64,000 nucleotides of DNA from Nitrospirota bacterium (GTDB lineage: Bacteria > Nitrospirota > Nitrospiria > SBBL01 > JAADHI01), in contig JAJDBX010000018.1 of NCBI GenBank assembly GCA_029261135.1, forward strand, positions 97,492 to 161,491, given 5' to 3'. Within the stretch, counting starts at the first letter, position 1. Each line of letters begins with the position of its first letter. Positions 16,103 to 24,962 of this stretch are shown here, one piece after another. The notes beneath the pieces are model-generated. The model saw only the letters and a list, made by a program, of their open reading frames with translations. It had not been told where the DNA came from and searched no databases. Made by a program: the position numbers and the translations under genes.

Positions 16103-17419
16103 TTATTGATTCGTTGTCTGAAAACCATTGTAGGCGGCTACGCCATGTTCATGCATATCCAGGCCTTCCATTTCTTCCTGCTCGGTCACACGCACACCCA
16201 TCATGCCTTTGAGCGCGAAGAAAATACCAAAGGCGGCAGCAAAACAGGTAACACCATATGCAATCACACCCACGAGTTGAACCCAAAGTTTATGATCAGG
16301 ATTCGTGCTAAAAATACCCACGGCAAGAGTACCCCATATACCACAAACAAGATGAACAGAAAGGGCCCCGACGGGGTCATCAATTTTGATTTTGTCAAAA
16401 AACATGACAGAAAAGACCACGATCACACCTGCAATCAAACCAATGATAATAGAGGCGGACACTGAAACCGTATCCGCACCCGCTGTAATCCCAACCAGTC
16501 CGGCAAGGCTACCATTCAAAATCATTGAAAGATCGGGCTTTTTTTGCACCATCCAAGACGTCAGCATTGAACTAATGACGCCGGCTGCAGCCGCAAGGCT
16601 GGTGGTCACAAAAACAAGGGATACTGCACCAGGATCGGCAGAAAGAACAGATCCGCCATTAAACCCGAACCATCCGAGCCAGAGGAGAAAAACCCCAACT
16701 GTGGCCAAAGGCATGCTATGTCCCAGAATAGGTTTGATTTGACCATTGACATATTTCCCAAGGCGCGGCCCGAGGACAAAGACACAAGCCAATGCGCCCC
16801 AGCCGCCAACACCGTGCACTAAGGTTGAACCCGCAAAATCATAAAAACCCATAGCGTCCAACCAGCCGCCGCCCCATTTCCAGGAACCCACAATGGGGTA
16901 GACAATCGCAACATAAATCGTCGAAAAAATCAGAAAAGAGCTTAACTTGACCCGTTCCGCTACCGCGCCGGAAATAATCGTTGCGGCTGTCGCAGCAAAC
17001 ATGGCCTGAAAGATAAAGTCGGTGTAATAGGTATAATTGCCATCGGCATAACCAATAAGACCGGCATCTCCGGCAGGGAGGCTGATGCCGATACCGGCAA
17101 AACCGATCCACCCGTTAAAATCGCCTGGATACATCAGATTAAAACCGCAGAGTGCATAGGTCAAGAGACCAATGGCGACTATTGCGGTATTTTTAAATAG
17201 GATGTTAGTGGTATTTTTGGCCCGTGTCAGGCCGGATTCAAGTGTCGCAAAACCGAGATGCATGATAAAGACCAGGAAGGTCGCAACCAGCATCCAGGTA
17301 TTGTTGGCAGTAAACATTTCATGAGAGACCCCACCCGCAAATACAGTTGTTGGCGCGATCAAAGCAAGCACCAAGGCTAGGGAGGGGGCAATATAATTGA
17401 AAAGTCTTTTCTCTTTCAT
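16103..17419 (-). CDS. amtB: Ammonium transporter
   Basis: A 438-residue Amt/Rh channel with a cleavable-type signal segment (residues 1-29, ending TVFAG) and eleven transmembrane helices. The twin histidines of the pore are His202 (DFAGSTLVHGVGG) and His356 (DDPVGALSVHLVCG). ATLESGLTRAKNT and FQAMFAATAATIISGAVAER are also family signatures. An AAAGGAG-type ribosome site precedes the ATG. glnK follows by 49 bases, so the two are very likely co-transcribed and the products interact at the inner membrane. I found no sigma-54 promoter (GG-N10-GC) in the 226-base upstream gap. Confidence 0.96.
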   Translation of the reverse strand: MKEKRLFNYIAPSLALVLALIAPTTVFAGGVSHEMFTANNTWMLVATFLVFIMHLGFATLESGLTRAKNTTNILFKNTAIVAIGLLTYALCGFNLMYPGDFNGWIGFAGIGISLPAGDAGLIGYADGNYTYYTDFIFQAMFAATAATIISGAVAERVKLSSFLIFSTIYVAIVYPIVGSWKWGGGWLDAMGFYDFAGSTLVHGVGGWGALACVFVLGPRLGKYVNGQIKPILGHSMPLATVGVFLLWLGWFGFNGGSVLSADPGAVSLVFVTTSLAAAAGVISSMLTSWMVQKKPDLSMILNGSLAGLVGITAGADTVSVSASIIIGLIAGVIVVFSVMFFDKIKIDDPVGALSVHLVCGIWGTLAVGIFSTNPDHKLWVQLVGVIAYGVTCFAAAFGIFFALKGMMGVRVTEQEEMEGLDMHEHGVAAYNGFQTTNQ

Positions 17420-17521
17420 TTATTGCTCCTTTAATATGGTTGTTAAAATTCATATACATACTCCCCATTGAGCCTATTTGTTGCTCTTCATTGAGCTTAC
17501 CGTCGTGGACTGTTGATTTCC

Positions 17522-17566
17522 CTTTAATTAAATGGAGGAACTAGAAATTCCTCCATTTAATTAAAG
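17522..17566 (-). terminator. Perfect 19-bp hairpin between porin and amtB
   Basis: CTTTAATTAAATGGAGGAA (17522-17540) pairs perfectly with its complement at 17548-17566 around the 7-base loop CTAGAAA. It stands between the porin stop and the amtB start. It has no terminal U-run. It is the second of two consecutive hairpins. Confidence 0.55.
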
Positions 17567-17585
17567 AGATTCACGATAAACCATT

Positions 17586-17628
17586 GTTATTACTCCGCAT
17601 CCCCTTTTTGGGGATGCGGAGTAATAAC
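17586..17628 (-). terminator. Perfect 19-bp GC-rich hairpin just after the porin stop
   Basis: The 19 bases 17586-17604 pair perfectly with 17610-17628 around a TTTTT loop (AAAAA on the transcribed strand). It begins 18 bases after the porin stop and is the most likely transcription end or 3' stabiliser of that abundant mRNA. There is no U-tract. Confidence 0.65.
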
Positions 17629-17645
17629 ACAGAAAAATCTAAGGC

Positions 17646-18689
17646 TTAGAACAATGCAACAAACTGCAGTGTAATTGCATCAGTCGAGCTGGTTCCAGCG
17701 ACATCTGTATCAGTATCTTTCCACTCAAGTTTTAATTTGAGATTTTCTTCCAGGCTGCACATAGCTGCAACCGTAAGGGTTGTTGGTTCTTGGCCGTTTG
17801 ATGTTGAAAGACAGTTGTTCTGATTCGAAGTATTATCGCAATCAACTTGGTCGTAACGGACAGTCAATCCATGTTTGCCATGTTTCGCATGGAGAGTAAG
17901 GCCAACGCCATCATTCTTTTCATTTGAAACAAACTCTAGTGCATAAAGAAGAGAAAGATCCATAGACGGCATCACGGTTCCTGAAACAACCACATCAACA
18001 AGGGCTTCGTGCTGAGTGGCTGACTTTGCCGCTGAATCAAGGTAGCCAATGGATAATCCCGCCTCAGGCATGGGGTTAATCGCAAAAGTTGCACCAAAGG
18101 TATTCTCTTCCCCAAGGGTTCCTGGGTTTGGACCCGCACCGCCGGAGTCTTGCCAGTCGTTTGCAAAGATGACACTTCCGCTCACCATATCGGCTCCACC
18201 CGAAAGCTGCAACCCGACCAAGTTTGAAGGCACCAGACCAAAAAGCTGGCCGTTAGAGATCTGGAGTTTGTCAGGTGAATCTTGTGATTCAAAGCCTACA
18301 GGGGAATTGAAAATACCACCGGTTAAGTTCAGTCCAAACTCCGAAGCGATTGGAAGCGCCCAATCAAATTTCATTTGCTCAACGTCATCGCCCCCAGCGT
18401 TGTTTGCCGCACCATTAAAATCAAGATCCAAGCGCACGGTCACCGCACCCGCCTTTTTCTCAAAATCAACTTCGACGGATGAGGCGCTAAACTGCAGCTC
18501 GTCACAATTCGTCGAATTTGCCGTACCTGCGGGATTCGAGCACTGATTATCTTGAGCTTCGTCTGTTAAATCAAAATCAATCGAACCAAAACCACTTACC
18601 ATCAGGTCGCCTGCATGGCCAATTCCAGCCGCGCTGACAACCAGCAAACCTGTCATCAATACACGCAGAACACTATTGTTCTTTTTCAT
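17646..18689 (-). CDS. Outer-membrane porin (BBP2-like beta barrel)
   Basis: A 347-residue protein with a clear signal peptide (MKKNNSVLRVLM..., cleavage near GHAGD). Alternating amphipathic strands follow, and the terminal sequence is LQFVALF, ending in Phe. The segment FDWALPIASEFGLNLTGGIFNSPVGFE resembles the conserved part of OmpL-like porin-2 family barrels. Four Cys lie in loop-like regions (CSNP, NCDE, DCDN, NNCL). There is a good ribosome site, AAGGAG, just before the ATG. It is flanked by a NifA-like regulator upstream and amtB downstream, so a role in small-nitrogen-solute uptake is possible but is only inferred from position. Confidence 0.8.
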   Translation of the reverse strand: MKKNNSVLRVLMTGLLVVSAAGIGHAGDLMVSGFGSIDFDLTDEAQDNQCSNPAGTANSTNCDELQFSASSVEVDFEKKAGAVTVRLDLDFNGAANNAGGDDVEQMKFDWALPIASEFGLNLTGGIFNSPVGFESQDSPDKLQISNGQLFGLVPSNLVGLQLSGGADMVSGSVIFANDWQDSGGAGPNPGTLGEENTFGATFAINPMPEAGLSIGYLDSAAKSATQHEALVDVVVSGTVMPSMDLSLLYALEFVSNEKNDGVGLTLHAKHGKHGLTVRYDQVDCDNTSNQNNCLSTSNGQEPTTLTVAAMCSLEENLKLKLEWKDTDTDVAGTSSTDAITLQFVALF

Positions 18690-18936
18690 TCAAATTTCTC
18701 CTTAGTCTCTAAATCTTTCTTGAGTTGAAATCGTGTCGTAATTGATATCCATTAAAGATGGTTCATCACTTAACTTCTGTCCCTACCATCTAGATTTTAA
18801 AATGCTCTTCAGACAGCAGACGCGCGCATCGTAACAAAAAACCCTCTTCAAAACAAGCAGAAATTCCATCTTTATTTTTGATCAAAAAAATCCCTTACGT
18901 CGATTTCATCACTCACTCGAAAAACATTCTATTCTG

Positions 18937-19926
18937 TCATACCGTCTCCATAGGAGAAAGATGGTATTTTTTAATCTTATAAGCAACCTGCCGGGGCGTT
19001 AATCCCAGGAGTCGTCCCGCTTTGGCCTGCACCCATGCACAGCGCTCTAAAGCCTCTAATAGTGCGTCTTTTTCAATGTCTTGTATTGAATCCGATAAAG
19101 TCCCCTCATTATTTTTTCGGACAGACTTCAAACTCACTTCTTGAATATCATTAAAATAGGCTTCCATCCCTTTCGGGATATTTTTCAGTGTGACCCTTCC
19201 TTCGCGCGCAAGCACTACGAGGCGCTCCATACAGTTTTCTAACTCTCGCACATTACCCGGCCAGTGATACCGGAGCAGCAGGTCTTTCATTTCATCTGAA
19301 AGCACCACTTCTTTTTGATTTTCTCGATTAAATTTTCCGATAAAATGTTCGGCCAAGGGCAGCATATCTTCCACTCTGTCTCGAAGGGGCGGCACAAGAA
19401 TGGGGATCACACTCAAGCGGTAGTATAAATCCTGTCGATAGGTTCCATCGACGATTGCTTTTTCGAGGTCACGGTGCGTCGCCGCAATCACACGCACATC
19501 CACAGACAAGCTCTGCATCCCGCCGACGCGTTCGAAAGTCATCTCCTGTAACACACGTAACAACTTGACCTGAACCGACAAAGGAAGATCCCCGACTTCA
19601 TCGAGAAAAATCGTCCCGCCATCCGCCAATTCAAAACGTCCCTTCCGCATTTGTATTGCGCCGGTAAACGCACCTTTTTCATGGCCAAACAGTTCACTTT
19701 CAATGAGCGTCTCCGATAGCGCAGCACAGTTCACTTTAATAAAGGGCTGATTCACCCGCGGGCTACGTTCATGAATCAATTTCGCCATCAGTTCCTTGCC
19801 GGTCCCACTTTCCCCTCGAATCAAAACAGTGGCCTTGCTTCGTCCAACCAGCGTCAGGTCATTGACAATCTCATTCATGACGGGACTTGCACCAATCAAT
19901 GGATTGGACTTTAGGTCACCTGACAT
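18937..19926 (-). CDS. Sigma-54-dependent activator, NifA-like but lacking a sensor domain
   Basis: The protein has about 329 residues. The AAA+ domain begins almost at once: Walker A GESGTGKE (about 38-45), the sigma-54 loop GAFTGA (about 85-90), Walker [12 protein letters not shown] (about 103-113) and the R-finger region YYRLSVIPI. The C-terminal Fis-type helix-turn-helix [23 protein letters not shown] is strikingly NifA-like. NifA normally carries an N-terminal GAF domain, which is absent, giving a PspF-like layout. Such proteins need a partner for control. The ATG at 19926 has an AGGAA box about 9 bases upstream; GTG at 19935 abuts the same box and is less likely. It lies in the amtB-glnK neighbourhood. 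No nif gene is visible. Confidence 0.85.
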   Translation of the reverse strand: MSGDLKSNPLIGASPVMNEIVNDLTLVGRSKATVLIRGESGTGKELMAKLIHERSPRVNQPFIKVNCAALSETLIESELFGHEKGAFTGAIQMRKGRFELADGGTIFLDEVGDLPLSVQVKLLRVLQEMTFERVGGMQSLSVDVRVIAATHRDLEKAIVDGTYRQDLYYRLSVIPILVPPLRDRVEDMLPLAEHFIGKFNRENQKEVVLSDEMKDLLLRYHWPGNVRELENCMERLVVLAREGRVTLKNIPKGMEAYFNDIQEVSLKSVRKNNEGTLSDSIQDIEKDALLEALERCAWVQAKAGRLLGLTPRQVAYKIKKYHLSPMETV

Positions 19927-19988
19927 ATGGAGCACTTCCTACAAAAACAATCAAAAATATGTTGAAAAAAAACGGTTTAGGTGAGGGC

Positions 19989-20035
19989 AAAAAAAAACGC
20001 CCCATTCCAAAAACAATAAATTTTGGAGCAGGACG
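19989..20035 (-). terminator. Rho-independent terminator between hydrolase and NifA-like gene
   Basis: On the minus strand CGTCCTGCTCC (20035-20025) pairs with GGAATGGGGCG (20008-19998), extended by an AAAA/TTTT inner stem, and is followed directly by nine T residues (19997-19989). It contains G-U pairs and one mismatch. It ends either the alpha/beta hydrolase transcript or a short leader. The base of its left arm also pairs with GGACG just upstream (20044-20040), so two structures exclude each other. Confidence 0.65.
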
Positions 20036-20068
20036 CCATCGTCCAGCTGTTCAATTCCGATGAACAGC
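20031..20068 (-). promoter_or_regulatory. Two small hairpins upstream of the terminator, possible antiterminator
   Basis: On the minus strand GCTGTTC (20068-20062) pairs with GAACAGC (20052-20046), and GGACG (20044-20040) pairs with CGTCC (20035-20031) around ATGG. The second hairpin uses the same CGTCC that starts the terminator stem. This is the geometry of an attenuator. It may be chance, because the elements are short. No known riboswitch family is recognised. Confidence 0.35.
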
Positions 20069-20167
20069 AATTGGGAAATCATACGCTTTCACCCCTGCCA
20101 ATGTCAATCACAAACCCCCATTTCGGAATAAAATAGCCCTTTCTTCCAATTTTATGGCCTGCTCGAT

Positions 20168-20971
20168 TTACTCCGATAAAAAAGAAATCAATGCCTCTGC
20201 CACAACAGCGGGTTGATCCATCTGCGGAAGGTGCCCACAGTTAGAGAGCTTAATCAATGTTGAATTGGGTAAGCGTCCGTGTAGATACAAACCATGACGC
20301 TCTGAAAGCCAACGGTCATTTTCTCCCCATAAAATCAGGATAGACTGCTGTAGCTTGGGAAGCAAGACATCAATATTTTTGATTTGATCAATCGAAATGC
20401 CTCTCAAAAATCGAAAGAGGTTTTTACGTTGTTGAAGCGTCGAAAAGGGCCGAACAACCCGATTGATAAGCGATTCAGTTAAAATACCTTGGTTATACAA
20501 GGATCGGGAAAAGATCGACTTGGCACATTTTTGGATGGCCTGCTTGTTTAATAAATAAGGTAGCAAGCGACCCAAGACCGGGCGACTCGCATTCCGTGCG
20601 GCAAAAGGCAGATCGGGGAGTCCATAAGGATTTAAAAGAACAATTTTCTCGATTCGCGCCAGCTCATGCCCTGCAAGCATGAGCGACAAACTGCCCCCCA
20701 TTGAGCTCCCGACCAAAGAAATGCGATTGATCGCTTTATCCTCTAAAAAATGAAGCACCGCCATAACCATGCCAGACAAACTCTCCTGCCAATCTTCGGG
20801 AAGCGGGGTTAAACCAAAACCGGGCAAATCGAACGCGTAGACTGTAAATTGCTCAGAAAGGTAGGGGATCAGACGCTCCCAGGTTTCGAGTGAATCAAAA
20901 AGGCCATGTAATAAAAGTAAGGGCGGCCCCGATCCACATTCGATATAATGCAGTTTAGAATTTACTTTCAT
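20168..20971 (-). CDS. Alpha/beta hydrolase
   Basis: An alpha/beta hydrolase fold protein of about 267 residues. The oxyanion region is LLLLHGLFDSLETWE, the strand FDLPGFGLT follows, and the nucleophile elbow is GSSMGG (Ser). The acid is probably in ILWGENDRWL and the catalytic His in LSNCGHLPQMDQP near the end. It has the lid region and length of the MhpC/esterase group. The substrate cannot be read from the sequence. I prefer the ATG at 20971; a TTG at 21007 adds 12 residues. Neither has a good ribosome site. It is divergent from cutA. Confidence 0.85.
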   Translation of the reverse strand: MKVNSKLHYIECGSGPPLLLLHGLFDSLETWERLIPYLSEQFTVYAFDLPGFGLTPLPEDWQESLSGMVMAVLHFLEDKAINRISLVGSSMGGSLSLMLAGHELARIEKIVLLNPYGLPDLPFAARNASRPVLGRLLPYLLNKQAIQKCAKSIFSRSLYNQGILTESLINRVVRPFSTLQQRKNLFRFLRGISIDQIKNIDVLLPKLQQSILILWGENDRWLSERHGLYLHGRLPNSTLIKLSNCGHLPQMDQPAVVAEALISFLSE

Positions 20972-21077
20972 CAGAAATGAACTAACAAACACATAAGGCA
21001 ATGTCAACGCTTCTTCTTGCTTGTTTTTTTAATGAGATCCTTTTATATATGGTCTCGTTCCTTCGGAGAATCTCATT

Positions 21078-21398
21078 ATGGACGAAATTGTCGTATTCAT
21101 CACCACCGCATCAAAAGAAGAAGCCGAAAAAATTGGGACTGCTCTCGTGGAACAAAAATTAGCCGCCTGCGCCAATATCCTCCCGCAAATCACCTCCATT
21201 TTTTCTTGGAAAGGGAGAACATGCAAAGAAACGGAATGTCTGATAATTCTAAAAAGCCGTTCGTCCCTTTTCGAAAAATTATCGGCCACCGTCAAAAAAG
21301 GCCACAGTAATGAAATCCCCGAGATCATCGCCCTACCCATCGTCTCCGGGTCAGAAGCGTACCTAAAATGGCTTCATGAAAACACAAAGCCGATATAA
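21078..21398 (+). CDS. cutA: Divalent-cation tolerance protein CutA
   Basis: A 106-residue CutA. Family marks are VFITTASKEEAEKIGTALVEQKLAACANI at the N-terminus, FSWKGRTCKETE in the middle and LPIVSGSEAYLKWL at the end. CutA forms a stable trimer with a ferredoxin-like, PII-like fold; its role is debated and copper sensitivity was the original phenotype. A CGGAGA ribosome site precedes the ATG. The 3' end overlaps the glycosylase gene by 23 bases, which suggests one transcript. Confidence 0.94.
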   Translation: MDEIVVFITTASKEEAEKIGTALVEQKLAACANILPQITSIFSWKGRTCKETECLIILKSRSSLFEKLSATVKKGHSNEIPEIIALPIVSGSEAYLKWLHENTKPI

Positions 21399-22056
21399 GG
21401 CTTCTAAGCCCTCCATTGTAGAAGAGATCTACCAAAAGCTTTACGCCCATTTTGGCCCACAACATTGGTGGCCCGCTGAAAGTCCTTTCGAGGTCATCAT
21501 CGGCGCAATCCTCACGCAAAACACCGCATGGACCAATGTTGAAACGGCCATCACAGAACTCCGGAAAAACAATTGCCTCACGCTGGAGGCAATTTTGAAT
21601 ATTCCCCAAGAAAAGCTGGGCACACTCATCCGTTCCAGTGGTTTTTTTAATCAAAAAGTACGACGCTTAAAAACAATCACCTCATTCATTTTTACCAATT
21701 ATGAAGGATCACTCGATCAAATGTTTTCAGAACCTGTTGAAGTTTTGAGGGAAAACCTACTTACCCTCAATGGGCTTGGCCCTGAAACGGTTGATTCTAT
21801 TCTCCTTTATGCCGGGAAACATCCTGTTTTCGTCATCGACGCATACACCAAACGCATTTTTTCGAGACATTGCCTCATTGATGACAAGGCCTCATATGAA
21901 AATATACAAGATTACTTTACGTCACAACAAAATCATCACACGCAAACCTTCAATGAATACCATGCCCTCATCGTTAAAACGGCCAAAATCTATTGCAAGA
22001 AAACAGCAAGTTGCTCCGACTGTCCACTCCGGTCTATTCCAAGCATTTATCAATAA
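21376..22056 (+). CDS. HhH-GPD DNA glycosylase, MagIII/endonuclease III-related
   Basis: A 226-residue base-excision repair glycosylase related to endonuclease III. VIIGAILTQNTAWTNVETAI and the helix-hairpin-helix LLTLNGLGPETVDSILLYA are typical. The catalytic Asp is in VFVIDAYTKRIFSRH. The Lys that gives endonuclease III its AP-lyase activity is Glu here (GPETVD), so a monofunctional glycosylase of the COG2231/MagIII type is more likely. The C-terminal cluster motif shows C-x5-C-x2-C (YCKKTASCSDCPL) but no fourth Cys in the last ten residues. The iron-sulfur cluster may be absent or incomplete. The start overlaps cutA. Confidence 0.85.
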   Translation: MKTQSRYKASKPSIVEEIYQKLYAHFGPQHWWPAESPFEVIIGAILTQNTAWTNVETAITELRKNNCLTLEAILNIPQEKLGTLIRSSGFFNQKVRRLKTITSFIFTNYEGSLDQMFSEPVEVLRENLLTLNGLGPETVDSILLYAGKHPVFVIDAYTKRIFSRHCLIDDKASYENIQDYFTSQQNHHTQTFNEYHALIVKTAKIYCKKTASCSDCPLRSIPSIYQ

Positions 22057-22192
22057 GTACAATTGACTTTGTTTCTCAAATTAAGTATCGTCCGAAAATT
22101 CAGAAAATAGATATTGCAAACCCGCCAAATAAAGACCATTTTAAAAATCCAATTCCCAACATCAAAATAAACACATGAAAGTGAGGCAAGAC

Positions 22193-23302
22193 ATGAAAAA
22201 AGGAATCACCCTAAGTCTTTTAATATTACTCTTCCTCCTTCCGAGACAAAACGTTGCGGAAGGAGCCACGATGTTCCTTGAAAAAGATGGCATCAAAGTA
22301 GGCTATGACAACGGGTTTTTAATCAATGCAAAAGACCAATTTGAAATGAAGTTTGGCGCATGGATTCAATTCCAGCATGAATATATCGATAATGAAAATG
22401 CACCCAACACCTCTTCCTTTAAGGTCGCCAAGGGGCGGCTGCGCTGGTCTGGCTTTATGTATAGCCCGAAGTTTGCTTACGTCATCCAGTTGGAACTTGC
22501 TGACCCCAATAATACGGCTGGAACCAAAGAGGTCTCACTAAAAGATTTCGCGATTGACATTAAACATTATAAAAACGTCAAGGTGCGCCTCGGACAATTT
22601 AAAGTTCCATTCAACCGTCAGCAAATGGCTTTTTTTGGCGACCTTCAGTTTGTGGATGCCTCACGGGCGTCCAAGGCATTCAACGCGAATCAGGCCAATG
22701 CCAGAGATATCGGGATTATGATGAACGGCTCACGGGACGACCATCATCTACAATATTTTGTGGGTTTCTTTAATGGAAACGGCATTAATCAACCCGGCAA
22801 CAATGACAACACACAATACCTCTCCGTGGCACGAATTGTATTCAACCCTTTCGGGCCGATGTCAATCTCTGAGTCAGACGTCGCAAATACCCAACAAAAG
22901 CTTCTTTCTGTCGGGGGTGGTTTTGCATATGATGCAGGTAATACGGATGGCACAACACCCGGCTCTGCACGCACCCTCGCACTAGAGGCAGCCTTTAAAC
23001 ACCAGGGACGATCACTCCAAGGAGAATATTATTCGCGTAGCGTCAAAGGAAATACTGATGCACGTGGCTTCTACCTTCAAGGCGGGATTTTCATCGTGCC
23101 AGAAAAAACGGAAGTGGCCGCACGTTATGCAGTCGTCAATCCAGAAGGGGGCGACAATAACCTTGAAGAACTAACCCTCGGGCTGAACATCTTCTTTGCC
23201 GGACATCGACGCAAGCTTCAGATTGATCTATCCAATATTTCATCAGATGTGAACAATACCGACGATCAACGCATTAGAACACAGTATCAAATTGCATTCT
23301 AA
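22193..23302 (+). CDS. OprO/OprP-like outer-membrane porin
   Basis: A signal peptide (MKKGITLSLLILLFLLP..., cleavage near NVAEGA) is followed by a barrel with phosphate-selective porin features: FEMKFGAWIQFQHEYID, FKVAKGRLRWSGFMYSPKFAYVIQLEL, VRLGQFKVPFNRQQMAF. The final residue is Phe. Length is about 369 residues. The ATG at 22193 has a GAGG box about 6 bases upstream; an ATG at 22175 would add six charged residues before the signal peptide and is less likely. Substrate specificity cannot be read directly; members take up phosphate or other anions. It is followed by a strong hairpin. Confidence 0.85.
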   Translation: MKKGITLSLLILLFLLPRQNVAEGATMFLEKDGIKVGYDNGFLINAKDQFEMKFGAWIQFQHEYIDNENAPNTSSFKVAKGRLRWSGFMYSPKFAYVIQLELADPNNTAGTKEVSLKDFAIDIKHYKNVKVRLGQFKVPFNRQQMAFFGDLQFVDASRASKAFNANQANARDIGIMMNGSRDDHHLQYFVGFFNGNGINQPGNNDNTQYLSVARIVFNPFGPMSISESDVANTQQKLLSVGGGFAYDAGNTDGTTPGSARTLALEAAFKHQGRSLQGEYYSRSVKGNTDARGFYLQGGIFIVPEKTEVAARYAVVNPEGGDNNLEELTLGLNIFFAGHRRKLQIDLSNISSDVNNTDDQRIRTQYQIAF

Positions 23303-23307
23303 ATACT

Positions 23308-23341
23308 TTTTCCGCCAAGTGTTTAAACACTTGGCGGAAAA
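23308..23341. terminator. 34-base perfect palindrome after the porin gene
   Basis: Bases 23308-23341 form a perfect palindrome of 17 bp per arm centred on GTTTAAAC. In the transcript it starts with U4 and ends with A4, so it can terminate on both strands only weakly. It lies 5 bases past the porin stop and probably ends or protects that transcript. Confidence 0.65.
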
Positions 23342-23476
23342 TTTAGATCCATTTTTCAAAGCTTATCCGGAACAATTCTTTCATTTCCCATCACCAAAAA
23401 ACACCGAATCAAACTTGCAGACCCACTTTTTCCAGTGCTATATTGACCCACATGACCTATATCGAGAACGGAAACC

Positions 23477-24949
23477 TTGGCCGCTAACAGTACCCTCTCT
23501 CTCAGTATATTGGCGCAGCAGCGGATCAACGACTGCACCGCGATCAGAGCCGACCTGCAGGAAGGGGGAATCTATCGAACCTTTCAAAATTCGGCATCTG
23601 ATGGCACTGACCCAAATCAAAGTAACGATCTTTGGCGTATCGCGACAAGCCCTTATCCTCTTTCGAAAGAGGAGACGCTTTTCCTTAAATCACTCGGCAA
23701 ACACCTTCTCACTTTTTATGAAGCCAGTAATCGCCTCTATTACGAAAGTCTTAATGGACTAGCGCCCCCTTGGGTTGCCGCCTATCTGAACATTGGGAAA
23801 CCGGAGTCGGTGACTGAATACGCCCGAATGAACCGTTTTAAACGAGATCTCCCGCAGATCATTCGCCCAGATCTCATTCCCACAGAAACAGGGATGATCG
23901 CGACAGAACTGGATGCTGTGCCCGGCGGGATGGGCCAAACGGCAGCACTCTCGGCGGCTTATCATGCCACCTTAAAAGACGGAGCTTCTTTGGTCGGCGG
24001 GCAGGATGGGATGGTCATCGGCTTTGAGCGGATGATCCGGGCAATGAGCGACAATCCCAATCCCTTTTTAGTGATTGTGGTCTCCGAAGAATCTAAAAGT
24101 TATCGCCCCGAGATGCTCTGGCTCACAAAAGCCCTCAAAAAACGGGGCCTTTTGACCGTCGTTGTTATCCCCAAATCCGTTATTTTTACGGAAGAAGGTC
24201 TCTGGGTTGAAGTAGATGGAGAAAAAAGACAGGTTGATGTACTTTATCGATTTTTTGAACTTTTTGACCTCAAAAACATTCCAAAATCAGAACTCATGCT
24301 CTATGCCGCAAAAAAGAAACAAGTCATCCTTACCCCGCCAGCAAAGGCTCATCTTGAAGAAAAGAGCCTCTTTGCCCTTTTTCATCATCCAGAGCTCCAA
24401 ACTTTTTGGCATCGCCATTTAGGAGCAGAATGTCATGAGGTGCTTCAGGAAATTTTCCCGAAAACCTGGATTATGGATCCCACTGAAGTCCCGCCCCACG
24501 CCCTGATTCCAGATTTGATGCTTTCGGGTCATCCCCTGTCTGATTTTCGCCAATTGGGGAAGGCTTCCAAGAAAGAGCGAGAATTTGCCATCAAGCCGTC
24601 CGGTTTTTCAGAATTGGCCTGGGGCAGCCGAGGCGTTTCTGTGGGACACGATCTTTCAGAAAAAGATTGGCAAGTGTCGATTGATCATGCATTAGCCCGA
24701 TTTAAGACCACACCTTACATTCTCCAAGAATTTCACAAAGGGAAAAAGCTGCGATTAGAATACTATCATTTTGAAAAAGACCAACTCATTGAGATGGAAG
24801 GGCGAGCCCGTCTCTCACCCTATTACTTTATTGAAGGAAAAGAAGCGCATTTGGCAGGGGTATTGGCCACAGTCTGCTCTTTGGAGAAAAAACTAATCCA
24901 CGGCATGGTGGATGCCATCATGGCGCCATGTAGCGTTTCTTTATTTTAA
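23477..24949 (+). CDS. ATP-grasp-like protein of unknown function
   Basis: A 490-residue soluble protein. RPDLIPTETGMIATELDAVPGG near residue 135 and the late FAIKPSGFSELAWGSRGVSVG, PYILQEFHKGKKLRLEYYHF and RARLSPYYFIEG segments have the look of a glutathionylspermidine-synthase or ATP-grasp-type carboxylate-amine ligase. KPSGF would hold the nucleotide Lys and LQEF the acidic hinge. I do not know a characterised member, so the reaction is open. The only start is TTG at 23477, because TGA at 23453 closes the frame just upstream. It is followed by a glutaredoxin gene after 13 bases and a KamA-like gene, which suggests a joint pathway. Confidence 0.6.
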   Translation: MAANSTLSLSILAQQRINDCTAIRADLQEGGIYRTFQNSASDGTDPNQSNDLWRIATSPYPLSKEETLFLKSLGKHLLTFYEASNRLYYESLNGLAPPWVAAYLNIGKPESVTEYARMNRFKRDLPQIIRPDLIPTETGMIATELDAVPGGMGQTAALSAAYHATLKDGASLVGGQDGMVIGFERMIRAMSDNPNPFLVIVVSEESKSYRPEMLWLTKALKKRGLLTVVVIPKSVIFTEEGLWVEVDGEKRQVDVLYRFFELFDLKNIPKSELMLYAAKKKQVILTPPAKAHLEEKSLFALFHHPELQTFWHRHLGAECHEVLQEIFPKTWIMDPTEVPPHALIPDLMLSGHPLSDFRQLGKASKKEREFAIKPSGFSELAWGSRGVSVGHDLSEKDWQVSIDHALARFKTTPYILQEFHKGKKLRLEYYHFEKDQLIEMEGRARLSPYYFIEGKEAHLAGVLATVCSLEKKLIHGMVDAIMAPCSVSLF

Positions 24950-24962
24950 TTTTGGAGGAGTT

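Noticed and set aside
17420..18936. Sigma-54 promoters in front of amtB, the porin or the NifA-like gene.
   Set aside because: No GG-N10-GC core with a TGGCAC-like -24 element was found on the coding strand.
20046..20078. A short minus-strand peptide frame starting at 20078 as a leader gene.
   Set aside because: It has no ribosome site, and its sequence is dominated by the hairpins; nothing supports translation.
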